64,000 nt of DNA, from positions 78,760 through 142,759 of the forward strand of contig CANGPS010000003.1 in assembly GCA_947456245.1 (NCBI GenBank), written 5' to 3'. The DNA is from Acidimicrobiaceae bacterium. Lineage in GTDB: Bacteria; Actinomycetota; Acidimicrobiia; Acidimicrobiales; RAAP-2. The notes beneath the pieces are model-generated. The model saw nothing but the letters and a program-made list of their open reading frames with translations. It was not told the DNA's origin and made no database searches. Below are positions 36,542 to 44,973 of this stretch, piece by piece. The position numbers and the translations under genes are program-made. Positions within the stretch are counted from its first letter, which is position 1, and each line of letters begins with the position of its first letter.

Positions 36542-36577
36542 CTCGCCCGGCCTGACGCATCGGTCAGGCCGGGCGAG
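36542..36577 (-). terminator. Intercistronic hairpin between binding protein and permease genes
   Basis: Perfect 15-bp arms (CTCGCCCGGCCTGAC and complement) with a 6-nt loop, starting 14 nt after the binding-protein stop. There is no T-run, so it may only partly terminate or may protect the upstream mRNA. That would give more binding protein than permease. Confidence 0.6.
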
Positions 36578-36590
36578 GCAGGTGTCAGTC

Positions 36591-37934
36591 CTAGGGGTTC
36601 ACCTTGGGCAGGGTGCCCTTGGTGGAGTCCCAGTAGGGGCTCTTGCAGTAGAAGCCCTTGGAGCCAGAGGGCGAGGTCCGGGCGAACTTCCCGTTCTTGA
36701 CCTGCGTGAAGACCACGCAGTTGGCCGGAATCTTCTTCGCCGGGTTGGACGGGGCGATGAGGTTCGAGGCCGAGAAGCTCTGGATCTTGCCCAGCGCCGT
36801 CAGCACCTTGCCTCGGGTCGGGCTCGGTCCTGCGGCCTTGAGGGCCTGGGCGAAGAGCTGCGCCGAGGCCCAGCCGTAGAGGGTGAACAGGTCGGGCTTG
36901 AACCCCTTGTGGGCCTTCTGGACCCAGGTGTTGAAGGTCTTGACCGCCGGGACGCTGCTGGCGTCCTGGCCGAGGTAGAGCGACTGGCCCTGGATGTTCC
37001 AGATGCCGTTGGCGTTCGCCGCGCCACCGGCCTGGGTCACGAAGTCCGGCGTGTAGATCGGGCCGGCCGACATGATCACCTGCGGCTTGAAGTTCTGCTT
37101 GCGCATCTCCTTGACCAGGGCGGCGTAGATCTGGGCCGTGCCGTCGGTGATGAAGACGAACTGCACGTGGTTCTTCTTGAAGTTCACGACGTCGGCGGCG
37201 AAGTTCGTCTCGACCGGCGAGACCGCACGCTGGTAGGCGATCTTGTAGCCGACGTGCTTCATCAGCGCCTCCTGGCCATGCCACTGGGCGATGGCCGTGT
37301 CGACGTTCGAGTACAGGTTCCCGACGGCCTTGACGGCGTTGGGGTACTTGGACTTGAGGTAGCGGTAGCCGGCCTCAGAGCCTCCGGAGCCGAGCGGCTG
37401 GGGGCTGAAGACGTTGGCCAGCGAGTTCGTCGCCGAGTCGAGCGTCACCGAGACGTCCGGCATGGCGGGGTTCGAGGCCAGCACGTTGCACGAGAAGCTG
37501 TCGAAGAGCGAGAACGACCCGGCGAGGGCGAAGTCCTTGCTGACCGCCTGGGTGGCCAGCGACTGGTTCGTGGTCCCCGAGAAGGCGTCGTCGTAGGAGT
37601 GGTAGTCGATCTTGCGGCCGTTCACCCCACCCTGGGAGTTGATGTAGTCGAAGTAGGCCTGGGCGCCGTAGGCCGCACCCTGAAAGAGGCCGGGGACCGG
37701 GCCGGTGATGATCGAGATGTTCCCGACCGACACCGAGGTCTTGGTGATCCCCGTGGTGGAGTTGAGCTGCGCAGAGGTCGGCTTGCCGGCCGCCTTGCAG
37801 GAGGGGGCGTCAGCCCCGGCGGGCATGGCAACGGCAGCGCTCGTCACGACGAGTCCCCCCGTCAGCATGGCCGTGGCGGTCACCGAGGCGATGAGCCTGC
37901 GACCTCGTCCAACCGTGCGCTCGATGCGAGCCAT
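36591..37934 (-). CDS. Substrate-binding protein of branched-chain-type ABC transporter
   Basis: Secreted periplasmic-binding-like protein, 447 aa. The N-terminus has a signal peptide (arginine-rich GRGRRLIASV, hydrophobic core, cleavage near AMPAGADA). No lipobox cysteine follows; the first Cys (APSCKAAG) is in the mature start, so attachment is uncertain. The mature protein has the type I Peripla_BP_6 fold (VSVGNISIITGP; GGVNGRKIDYHSYDDAF). The ligand may be amino acid, amide, urea or aromatic acid. ATG 37934 has AAGGGGGAACG upstream; the open frame runs further, but that part lies in the leader. First gene of the Liv operon. Confidence 0.88.
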   Translation of the reverse strand: MARIERTVGRGRRLIASVTATAMLTGGLVVTSAAVAMPAGADAPSCKAAGKPTSAQLNSTTGITKTSVSVGNISIITGPVPGLFQGAAYGAQAYFDYINSQGGVNGRKIDYHSYDDAFSGTTNQSLATQAVSKDFALAGSFSLFDSFSCNVLASNPAMPDVSVTLDSATNSLANVFSPQPLGSGGSEAGYRYLKSKYPNAVKAVGNLYSNVDTAIAQWHGQEALMKHVGYKIAYQRAVSPVETNFAADVVNFKKNHVQFVFITDGTAQIYAALVKEMRKQNFKPQVIMSAGPIYTPDFVTQAGGAANANGIWNIQGQSLYLGQDASSVPAVKTFNTWVQKAHKGFKPDLFTLYGWASAQLFAQALKAAGPSPTRGKVLTALGKIQSFSASNLIAPSNPAKKIPANCVVFTQVKNGKFARTSPSGSKGFYCKSPYWDSTKGTLPKVNP

Positions 37935-38046
37935 CGTTCCCCCTTGGTTCGAGGCGCTGTCTCCAGCACCCCCTCTGTGCATTCCCCTGATGTGGAGGCG
38001 GTGTGACCCGCTTCCCCCCTCATCGGCGGCACCCCGCCGCTGAAGT

Positions 38047-38063
38047 TCTGACTGTACGTCAGA
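38047..38063 (-). promoter_or_regulatory. Operator-like inverted repeat with -10 box, Liv operon promoter
   Basis: TCTGAC-TGTAC-GTCAGA is a perfect 6-bp inverted repeat with a 5-nt centre, about 113 nt upstream of the binding-protein start. On the minus strand TACAGT (38056-38051) inside it is a good -10 box. This is the arrangement of a TetR- or GntR-type repressor site covering the promoter. Confidence 0.5.
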
Positions 38064-38090
38064 TTCGCACACCCGTGCAGCCCCAGACGT

Positions 38091-39329
38091 TCACCGGCGG
38101 GCGGCGGCGGTCCGCTCTCTGACCGCGCTGAGGAAGGCCACCACCCCGGCGGTGGTCGCCGAGGTCCGCGGCGATGCCGTCACGTCGAACGCGTGCTGCG
38201 CCATCGGCAGCTCGACATAGGCCACCGGGTTCGCCGACACCGCCCGGAGCGCCGGCACGAAGGCCCTGGGGACGGCGACCGGCACGAGCGTGTCATGCGT
38301 CCCGTGCATCACCAGGAAGGGCGGGGCCCCCTCGTGGATCCGGTGCAGCGGCGATGCGGCCTCGAACTCGGGGCGGTGCTCGCGGAGCTTCTTCTTGAAG
38401 ACCCGATGCTCGAGCAGGATCCGGAGTCCCGGGCCGTGCTTCCCCGAGGTAGCGCGGTCTGCGGTCATGTCGAGCACCCCGTAGATGGGGATGCAGGCGT
38501 CGACCGTCGTGTCCACGTCCTCGAACCCGGGCTGGAACTGAGGGTCGCCGGCCGCGAGGGCCGCGAGGGCCGCGAGGTGACCGCCGGCCGACCCTCCGGC
38601 CAGCGCCACGAACGAGGGGTCCCCGCCATATTCAGCGATGTGCTCCTTGACCCAGCCGATGGCGGTGAGGACATCGACGATGTGATCGGGCCAGGTCGCC
38701 GCAGGCGACAGCCGGTAGTTGATCGCCACGCACACCCAGCCCCGAGCCACCAGCTCGAACATCATCGGTCGGCCCTGCTCCCGCTTGTCGCCGATGATCC
38801 AGGCGCCGCCATGGACGTAGACGAGGACCGGCGCACCGGAGCCCACCTGCTTCGGGGCGTAGATGTCGAGACGATGCCGACGGGCGCCGTCGCCCTGGTA
38901 GTCGATGTTGCGCGTGACCTCGATCGAGCGAGCTGGGAGCGGGACCCCTCGGGCCACGCGCCACCACCGACCCCAACGCGGCCGCATCGCCTCGGGTCCG
39001 ACCGTGATCGGCATGTCCGGCGTGGCCGCCAGGCTCTCGATCACGACCCGGCGAGCGCGGCGCCCGACAGCCAGGAGCACGACGAGGCCGATCAGCGCGC
39101 CGGCGTTCAGTGCCAGGCCCACGACGCCGATGCGGTGGCTCGCCGCATGGCCGAGGAGCAGCAGGCCGACGACAGCGAGGTCGATCACGGCGATCTGGCC
39201 GGCCAGCTCGCCCGTCAGCCATCCCACCACGAAGGCCGTGCCGGTGATCGGATCGCGCCGCACCGGCACGAACGCGATGACCACGGCCAGCGCCAGCAGC
39301 GCGCTCCAGATCAGGAGAATGAGGCTCAC
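38091..39329 (-). CDS. Membrane-anchored alpha/beta hydrolase (HSL-like esterase)
   Basis: Esterase/lipase, 412 aa. About three to four hydrophobic segments in the first 95 residues anchor it to the membrane. The catalytic domain has the HSL motif YVHGGAWIIGD, nucleophile LAGGSAGGHLA, acid in MHGTHDTLVP, and His in MAQHAFDVT. VAINYRLSPAATWP is typical of carboxylesterases of this group. Substrate is unknown; acyl esters of short to medium chain are likely for the family. GTG 39329 has GGGGAG about 8 nt upstream. Divergence from the SBP operon is absent: both are on the minus strand. Confidence 0.85.
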   Translation of the reverse strand: MSLILLIWSALLALAVVIAFVPVRRDPITGTAFVVGWLTGELAGQIAVIDLAVVGLLLLGHAASHRIGVVGLALNAGALIGLVVLLAVGRRARRVVIESLAATPDMPITVGPEAMRPRWGRWWRVARGVPLPARSIEVTRNIDYQGDGARRHRLDIYAPKQVGSGAPVLVYVHGGAWIIGDKREQGRPMMFELVARGWVCVAINYRLSPAATWPDHIVDVLTAIGWVKEHIAEYGGDPSFVALAGGSAGGHLAALAALAAGDPQFQPGFEDVDTTVDACIPIYGVLDMTADRATSGKHGPGLRILLEHRVFKKKLREHRPEFEAASPLHRIHEGAPPFLVMHGTHDTLVPVAVPRAFVPALRAVSANPVAYVELPMAQHAFDVTASPRTSATTAGVVAFLSAVRERTAAARR

Positions 39330-39361
39330 GGCCCCATTCTCCCCTCGGGCAACGTCCCCCG

Positions 39362-40384
39362 CTAGTTCGACCCGGCGGAGCGCAGCTCGGCGAAGAGCGT
39401 CCGCAGGGTCTCGGCCGAGGGATCCGAGGGAAGGAAGAGGGCCAGGCGGTCAGCGATCCAGCCAAACCGCTCGGCGAGTCGGCTGGCGACCTCGTCGGGC
39501 TCGCCCACGATGGCGAGCTGCGCCACCATCTCCTCGTCGACCAGCGTCGAGAGCTCACCGAAGCGGCCTTCTCGCACGAAGGCCCGCAATGGCTCGTGGA
39601 CGTCCTCGCGCCCGATCGAGGCGAGCACGCGCCGATAGGCGGGGGTCGAGCCGTAGAAGCCAAGCAGGGCGTTCACGCCGGCGCGGGCGGCGTCAAGCTC
39701 GTCGCTGGTGCGGCCGACCCCGACGATGGCCCCGCAGACGACCTCGATGTCCGATCGGACCCGCCCCGAGGCGGACAGGCCAGCCTCGATGCACGGCGCC
39801 GTCGCCGTGCGCAGGAGGGCCTCCGAGCAGAACGGCAGGATGGAGATCCCGTCGGCCACCGACGCCGCCATGGTCGTCATGGCGGGACCCAGCGCACCGA
39901 CGATGACGGGAGGCGGGCCGGAGTCGAGCGGCGGCGGACTGAACATGGGCGTCATGAGCGTGTGGCGGTAGAAGTCGCCCTCGTGGCGAAGCGGCGTGCC
40001 CTCCTGCCAGGTGGCGAAGATGGCGTGGAGGGCGGCGACGAGGTCGGCCATGCGGTCCACCGGCCGTGACCAGTCGAGGCCGAACCGCCGGGTGATGTGC
40101 GCGGCCACCTGGGGGGCCACGCCGAGGCGGAACCGCCCACCGCTGAGCCGCTGGAGGTCGAAGGCCGAGTGGGCGAGGTGGATCGGGTTCCGCGGGAAGG
40201 CGACCGCGGCATTGGTCATGAGTGCGGTCCCGGGAGCTCCCGCCGCAGCGAGGAAGAGCGGACCCATCACGTCGTGGGGCCCCTCGGCGGTGAAGAAGCC
40301 GTCCGCCCCGAGCTCGGCGAGCGATCCGGCGGTGGCGGCCACCTGCTCGAGCGGAACGGTCATGAGGCTGAGGTCGATCTCCAC
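39362..40384 (-). CDS. LLM-class (luciferase-like) flavin/F420-dependent oxidoreductase
   Basis: TIM-barrel oxidoreductase, 340 aa, of the bacterial luciferase-like superfamily. ELGADGFFTAEGPHDVMGP, SGGRFRLGVAPQV and VIVGALGPAMTTMAASVADGI are conserved landmarks. In actinobacteria most such proteins use cofactor F420, but FMN cannot be excluded. GTG 40384 begins VEIDLSLMT; ATG 40363 is the alternative. Divergent from a second, distantly similar LLM gene; the short gap (81 nt) suggests shared control. Confidence 0.82.
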   Translation of the reverse strand: MEIDLSLMTVPLEQVAATAGSLAELGADGFFTAEGPHDVMGPLFLAAAGAPGTALMTNAAVAFPRNPIHLAHSAFDLQRLSGGRFRLGVAPQVAAHITRRFGLDWSRPVDRMADLVAALHAIFATWQEGTPLRHEGDFYRHTLMTPMFSPPPLDSGPPPVIVGALGPAMTTMAASVADGISILPFCSEALLRTATAPCIEAGLSASGRVRSDIEVVCGAIVGVGRTSDELDAARAGVNALLGFYGSTPAYRRVLASIGREDVHEPLRAFVREGRFGELSTLVDEEMVAQLAIVGEPDEVASRLAERFGWIADRLALFLPSDPSAETLRTLFAELRSAGSN

Positions 40385-40465
40385 CTCTTCAGCCTCGCAC
40401 GACTCAGGCCTGCCTCGCCCGGGAGGCGACGCCCGTAGGATTGCCTTGGACCAAGGAGGTCGACG

Positions 40466-41377
40466 ATGAGAGATGAGCTCGAGGCCCTGGCCGGGCTCCG
40501 CGGGAGCGTCGGCCTCTGGAGCTTTGCCCATGAGTCCCTCCCCCCGGCCCACTCGGCGGACGTGGCTCGGCTCGTCGAATCCCTGGGCTTCAGCTCGCTG
40601 TGGATCCCTGAGTCCTTCGGCAGAGAGCCGCTGGTCAGCGCCTCGCTGCTGCTGCAGGGGACCACCGATCTGGTGGTCGGATCCTCGATCGCCTCGATCT
40701 GGGCCCGAGACGCCATGGCGGCCGTCAATGGGGCGCGCACGCTGGCCTCGGCTTCCGACGGACGGTTCGTCCTCGGTCTCGGGGTGAGCCACAAGCCGAT
40801 GGTGGAGGATGCCAGAGGCCATGCGTACTCGAGGCCAGTGGCCGCCATGCGGTCCTACCTCGAGGCGGTCGATGCCGCCGTGATGCTGAGCCCCGAGGGG
40901 AGCATTCGACCGCCGAGGATGATCGCAGCGCTGGGTCCCGCCATGCTGGAGGTCGCAGCAGAGCTCGCCGACGGCGCCCTCCCCTACCTCGTCACCCCGG
41001 AGCACACCGCCATCGCCCGCGAGGCCCTCGGACCAGCCAAGCTGCTCGTGGTCGAGCAGGCCGTCGCGCTGACCGACGACGAGGAGGAGTTCCGGCGTCG
41101 TGCAGCCGATCACCTCGGCATCTACACCTCGCTCCCGAACTACCAGAACAGCTGGCGCCGGCTCGGCTTCGGCGACGAGGACTTCGTTCCTGGAGGCTCG
41201 GCTCGGCTCCAGGACGCCATGGTGGTCCGAGGCGACGAGGCGGCGGTCCTTGCCCGGATCGCCGAGCACGAGGCAGCAGGGGCGGACCATGTCGCCCTCC
41301 AGGTGCTCGGCGAGCGCCGCACCGCCGTCCCCGAAGACGACTGGCGTCGCCTCAGCGTCGCGATCGGCGAGCGATGA
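40466..41377 (+). CDS. LLM-class F420-type oxidoreductase (TIGR03620-like)
   Basis: Luciferase-like oxidoreductase, 303 aa. It has LGFSSLWIPESFGREPL, RFVLGLGVSHKPMVED and MIAALGPAMLEVAAELADGALPY, as in the TIGR03620 group predicted to bind coenzyme F420. The substrate is unknown. A -10-like TAGGAT lies about 25 nt upstream and AAGGAGG lies 6 nt before ATG 40466. The SRPBCC gene overlaps its stop as ATGA, so the two are translated together. Confidence 0.85.
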   Translation: MRDELEALAGLRGSVGLWSFAHESLPPAHSADVARLVESLGFSSLWIPESFGREPLVSASLLLQGTTDLVVGSSIASIWARDAMAAVNGARTLASASDGRFVLGLGVSHKPMVEDARGHAYSRPVAAMRSYLEAVDAAVMLSPEGSIRPPRMIAALGPAMLEVAAELADGALPYLVTPEHTAIAREALGPAKLLVVEQAVALTDDEEEFRRRAADHLGIYTSLPNYQNSWRRLGFGDEDFVPGGSARLQDAMVVRGDEAAVLARIAEHEAAGADHVALQVLGERRTAVPEDDWRRLSVAIGER

Positions 41378-41820
41378 GCGGCCGGCCTGTTGTGCTGAGC
41401 ATCTCGATCCCCGAGCCTCCTGGCGCGGTCTGGGCCGAGCTCGAGCGGATCGAGGACCACACCGAGTGGATGGCCGACGCGGTGGCCATCGACTTCCTCA
41501 CCGACCAGCGGCGCGGCGTCGGCACCTCGTTCCGATGCGCCACCCGATTCGGGCCGCTCAGGACGAACGACCTCATGACCATCACCGAGTGGATCGAGGG
41601 GTCGACCATGGGCGTCACCCACCAGGGCGCGGTCTCTGGATCGGGTCGCTTCACGCTCGTCGACGACGGGCAGGGCGGCACGACGGTGACCTGGGCCGAG
41701 GACCTGACCTTCCCATGGTGGATGGGCGGGGCGCTGGGCGCCGCCGTGGCCCACCCCATCTTCAGGTGGGTGTGGCGCCGGAACCTTGAGCAGCTCCGCC
41801 GGCGGCTCAGCGGGACCTGA
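41374..41820 (+). CDS. SRPBCC (START-like) domain protein
   Basis: Small ligand-binding-fold protein, 148 aa. ISIPEPPGAVWAELERIEDHTEWM at the start (first helix after strand one), GVGTSFRCATRFG, and a long C-terminal helix (FRWVWRRNLEQLRRRL) fit the polyketide-cyclase/SRPBCC fold. It probably binds a hydrophobic ligand; a shared pathway with the overlapping LLM oxidoreductase is inferred. It overlaps the convergent secreted-protein gene by 14 nt. Confidence 0.8.
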   Translation: MSGRPVVLSISIPEPPGAVWAELERIEDHTEWMADAVAIDFLTDQRRGVGTSFRCATRFGPLRTNDLMTITEWIEGSTMGVTHQGAVSGSGRFTLVDDGQGGTTVTWAEDLTFPWWMGGALGAAVAHPIFRWVWRRNLEQLRRRLSGT

Positions 41821-43252
41821 TCGAGAAGGTCAGGGATCGGGTGGTGGTCCACCCGGCCGTATCGGTCACGGTGACCGCAGCCGTGTGGACGCCGGGAACC
41901 TTGAACGAGGCAGACACCTTTGCCTTGCCCGCCACCGGGGCTCCGTCCATCGTCCAGGCGTAGCTCGCCACCTTCGCCGACGACGAGGAGGCAACGGCGC
42001 TGATCGTCACACGCCGCCTGACCATCCCGTCACCCGACTGCTCGAGCTCAACCTCCGGCGGGCTCCAGGCCGACTGGCAGCCCTCCTCAGGGTCGAGCTT
42101 GTAGGCGGCGTTCGAGAACTCCTGCTGGAGCAGGAAACGACTGCCTGAGATCACCTGGTTGTACCCCTGGCCGCTGGGGGACGTCACCGTGCCGAAGGCG
42201 GAGTTGCACAGGTCGCCGTTCTCGTTGCCGTAGACGTCATGCCAGCCGTTCCCCGCAGGGTCAGTCACCGCCTCAGCCACCTCGTGGCTGTAGCTCGACA
42301 GGGCCACGTCGAGCGCCGCGTTGCCCGAGGGGTACTGGGCCGGGCCCTCACAGGAGTAGGCCAGGGGCGAGCCGACGATCCCATAGGGGATGACGGTGTA
42401 CGTCAGCGCACTCGACACCGTGACCCCGTTGCCAGCCTCGTGATAGGCGCAGAAGCCACCCGAGGTGTCGGTGGTCGACGAGCTCAGCGTGCACTGGCCC
42501 CCGTGGGCGCCGTTCTTCGATGAGAAGCACACCTCGACGCCGCGAGGCGTGATCATGGCGTACAGGTGGGCCCGATCCTGCGGCAGGCCACCGGCCACCG
42601 CCACCCGGGCGATCTCCGTGGCGATCTGGTCGTCGGTGAGGCACGCGGTGTAGCCCGAGCTGTCGCTGTAGACCGCCCCGGTGTCGGCCTGGCAGCTCGC
42701 GGACAGCCGCGACGACGGGAAGGCCTGGGTGTCGACGATCGGGGTCCCGGCGGTGAAGCGGTAGGCGAGGTGGCGACCACGAGCGTCGGTGTACTGGGCC
42801 TGGAGGGCGAAGACGTTCGACGGCTGGCCGCTGGCTGCCGCCACTGCGCTGTCGAACCCGGCGAATCCAGCCTGGTAGTCGGCCGACATGGTCGTCCCGC
42901 TCGGGACCCAGAAGATGGGCGTCAGGGTTACGTCACCCGGCTGCGAGGGCGTCCCCATGACGTCGCCACCGTTGATCTTGAGCTGCGGCTTGGTCGAGCC
43001 ATAGCGTGCCATGTTGTCCGAGCCCACAGAGCGCGGGGCGACACCGCACGACGCCGATGCGCGGGGGTAGATGATGCCGAGGTGACGACCCTGGGCCGAG
43101 GAGAGCTGCTGTCCCGTCGTGCTCGGACACATCGCACGGTTGGTCCCGGCAGCCGACGCCAGCGACGGTGCCACCGGCGCGACGACGAGGGCGACCGCAG
43201 CCACGGCGGCACCGATGGCAGCGACTGCCCGGCGTGTCGGAGAGACCAGCAC
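41807..43252 (-). CDS. Secreted protein with HEVAE metalloprotease-like motif and C-terminal PKD-like domain
   Basis: Exported protein, 481 aa. The signal peptide (RRAVAAIGAAVAAVALVV, cleavage near SLASA) is clear. The central domain contains SSYSHEVAEAVTDPAG, then GNENGDLCNS: a His-Glu-x-x-Glu helix and a downstream Glu/Asp, the kind of arrangement seen in zinc-binding secreted proteins, though a peptidase activity is not shown. Several cysteines (about ten) suggest disulfides. The last 85 residues form a PKD-like beta-sandwich (YAWTMDGAPVAG; AAVTVTDTAG). GTG 43252 has GGAGGG just upstream. Convergent with the SRPBCC gene. Confidence 0.72.
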   Translation of the reverse strand: MLVSPTRRAVAAIGAAVAAVALVVAPVAPSLASAAGTNRAMCPSTTGQQLSSAQGRHLGIIYPRASASCGVAPRSVGSDNMARYGSTKPQLKINGGDVMGTPSQPGDVTLTPIFWVPSGTTMSADYQAGFAGFDSAVAAASGQPSNVFALQAQYTDARGRHLAYRFTAGTPIVDTQAFPSSRLSASCQADTGAVYSDSSGYTACLTDDQIATEIARVAVAGGLPQDRAHLYAMITPRGVEVCFSSKNGAHGGQCTLSSSTTDTSGGFCAYHEAGNGVTVSSALTYTVIPYGIVGSPLAYSCEGPAQYPSGNAALDVALSSYSHEVAEAVTDPAGNGWHDVYGNENGDLCNSAFGTVTSPSGQGYNQVISGSRFLLQQEFSNAAYKLDPEEGCQSAWSPPEVELEQSGDGMVRRRVTISAVASSSSAKVASYAWTMDGAPVAGKAKVSASFKVPGVHTAAVTVTDTAGWTTTRSLTFSIRSR

Positions 43253-43294
43253 CCCTCCAGTTTGCCAGCCGGTCGCCCGACTGGTGCGTCGGGG

Positions 43295-43876
43295 TCAGCC
43301 CCGGGCGAGCTTCTTGAGGTCGCTCCGGATGAACAGTCCGCCCAGGACCATCAGGACCCCCATGACGAGGAACCAGATACCGAGCAGGATGGCGAGCACC
43401 TTGGTCGAGTGCAGGGGCATCGCCACGACGACGGCACCGGCGACGATCGAGATGACGCCGAAGATCACCGGCCAGACCCGCGAGCGGTTGGCCGAACCGA
43501 GGATCCCCGCCATGAGGGCGACGACGCCTTGGACGATCCACACGATGCCGACGAGCATCCCGATGAGCGCGTACGCCGTGTCGAGGTGACGGATCAGCAC
43601 GATGCCGATCACCACTTCGACGAGTCCGGCCACGCCGAGCCACACCCGGTGGGTCTCGTCATGGTCCAGAAGGCGGATGAAGTGGAAGATGCCCCCGACG
43701 ATCAGCATGATGCCGAGGAGCACGCAGACCGCCCCGAGCGAGAACGTCGGATGGAAGGCCAGGATGGCGCCGAGGACCAGCGTGATGATGCCGGCGAAGA
43801 GCTGGAGCTGCCAGGCGATCTTGGGGTTGATCCCCATGACGATCGCCTCGCCGTCGATGCTGTTCTCTGCTGCCAT
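43295..43876 (-). CDS. HdeD-like (DUF308) membrane protein
   Basis: Membrane protein, 193 aa, with six hydrophobic segments in three paired repeats, the layout of HdeD/DUF308 proteins. WLGVAGLVEVVIGIVLI (about 79-95) and ALIGMLVGIVWIVQGV are characteristic. E. coli HdeD is linked to acid resistance at high density; no role is established in actinobacteria. ATG 43876 has GAGGAGG about 6 nt upstream. It is 43 nt upstream of the secreted-protein gene on the same strand. Confidence 0.85.
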   Translation of the reverse strand: MAAENSIDGEAIVMGINPKIAWQLQLFAGIITLVLGAILAFHPTFSLGAVCVLLGIMLIVGGIFHFIRLLDHDETHRVWLGVAGLVEVVIGIVLIRHLDTAYALIGMLVGIVWIVQGVVALMAGILGSANRSRVWPVIFGVISIVAGAVVVAMPLHSTKVLAILLGIWFLVMGVLMVLGGLFIRSDLKKLARG

Positions 43877-43946
43877 GGTGGTCCTCCTCGGATCCTGAGC
43901 TGCTCCGATGCTACGACCGATGCCCGTTGTCCGCCGGGATCCCGGC

Positions 43947-44888
43947 TCAGGTCAGGTAGCGGCCGGCGAGGTCGGCGAGCACCTGCTCGCACCCCGACGA
44001 GCACTCCTGGATGATGTCCGCCACCGGGCGGCTCTCGGTGATGCGTCCGGCCACCTGTCCGGTCAGGGCGATGCCGGCCTCGAGGTCGCCGCCGAAGTAG
44101 ACGTCTGCCACGGAGCCGAAGGCACCCATGGCATTGCGCTCGTGGTCGAACTCGAGCGCCGCCGTGCGCTCGGTGCGCAGCGCTCGCAGCGCCGGCGACG
44201 TGTGGGTGTTGAGCAGCACCGTGTCGGTGGACTCGGCGGCCACGATGGCGTCCTTCCAGCCACGGTGCACCGGGGACTCGGCGCACGACACCATGACCGT
44301 GCCGAGCTGCACGCCCTCGGCTCCAAGGGCCAGCGCGGCGGCCATCGTCTTGCCATCGAGGAAGCCTCCCGCCGCGACGACCGGCAGGTCGAACGCCAAG
44401 GTGACCGCCGGGAGCAGGACCATGGTCGAGACCGGGCGGGGGCTCTTGAACCCTCCACCCTCGCCGCCCTCCACGATCAGGCCGTCGACGCCGGCGGCCA
44501 CCGCCTTCTCGGCCGCCGCCATGGTGGGGACGACGTGGAAGACCGTGAGTCCCGCGTCCTTGAGCGCACCCGTGTGCTTGGTCGGGCTTCCCGCCGAGGT
44601 CGTCACGAACGTGACGCCCTGAGCGATGACGAAGTCCACGATCTTGTCGGGGTCCGCCACAAAGGCCTGGGCGATGTTGACGCCGAAGGGCCGATCGGTG
44701 AGGTCCTTCATCTTGGCGATCTCCTCGCGCACGACGTCGAGCTCGCCCGAGGAGGTCTCGATGATGCCCATCGCCCCGGCGTTCGACACCGCTGAGGCCA
44801 GCTGCGAACGGGCGATCCAGCCCATCGGCGCCTGCACGATGGGGATCTCGATCCCCAGCATCTCCGTTACCCGGTTCGTGATCGTCAT
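43947..44888 (-). CDS. Nitronate monooxygenase family protein (second copy)
   Basis: FMN-binding TIM-barrel oxidoreductase, 313 aa. IPIVQAPMGWIARSQLASAVSNAG is the usual N-terminal flavin/substrate strand (here only as landmark), with VEGGEGGGFKSP, VVAAGGFLDGKTMAAAL and GAEGVQLGT completing the barrel phosphate site. It is shorter than the homologue at 21523-22656 and closer to typical NMO/enoyl-reductase-like proteins. Substrate unknown. I chose ATG 44888; the frame upstream is shadow of the divergent DUF3089 gene. Confidence 0.85.
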   Translation of the reverse strand: MTITNRVTEMLGIEIPIVQAPMGWIARSQLASAVSNAGAMGIIETSSGELDVVREEIAKMKDLTDRPFGVNIAQAFVADPDKIVDFVIAQGVTFVTTSAGSPTKHTGALKDAGLTVFHVVPTMAAAEKAVAAGVDGLIVEGGEGGGFKSPRPVSTMVLLPAVTLAFDLPVVAAGGFLDGKTMAAALALGAEGVQLGTVMVSCAESPVHRGWKDAIVAAESTDTVLLNTHTSPALRALRTERTAALEFDHERNAMGAFGSVADVYFGGDLEAGIALTGQVAGRITESRPVADIIQECSSGCEQVLADLAGRYLT

Positions 44889-44973
44889 GTCGGGATCTTC
44901 GCACGTGGCTCCGACCGACGCCCTCGAGGAGCGATTGGCTAACCTCGGGCCGTCGAGACCCGGGAGGTCAACC

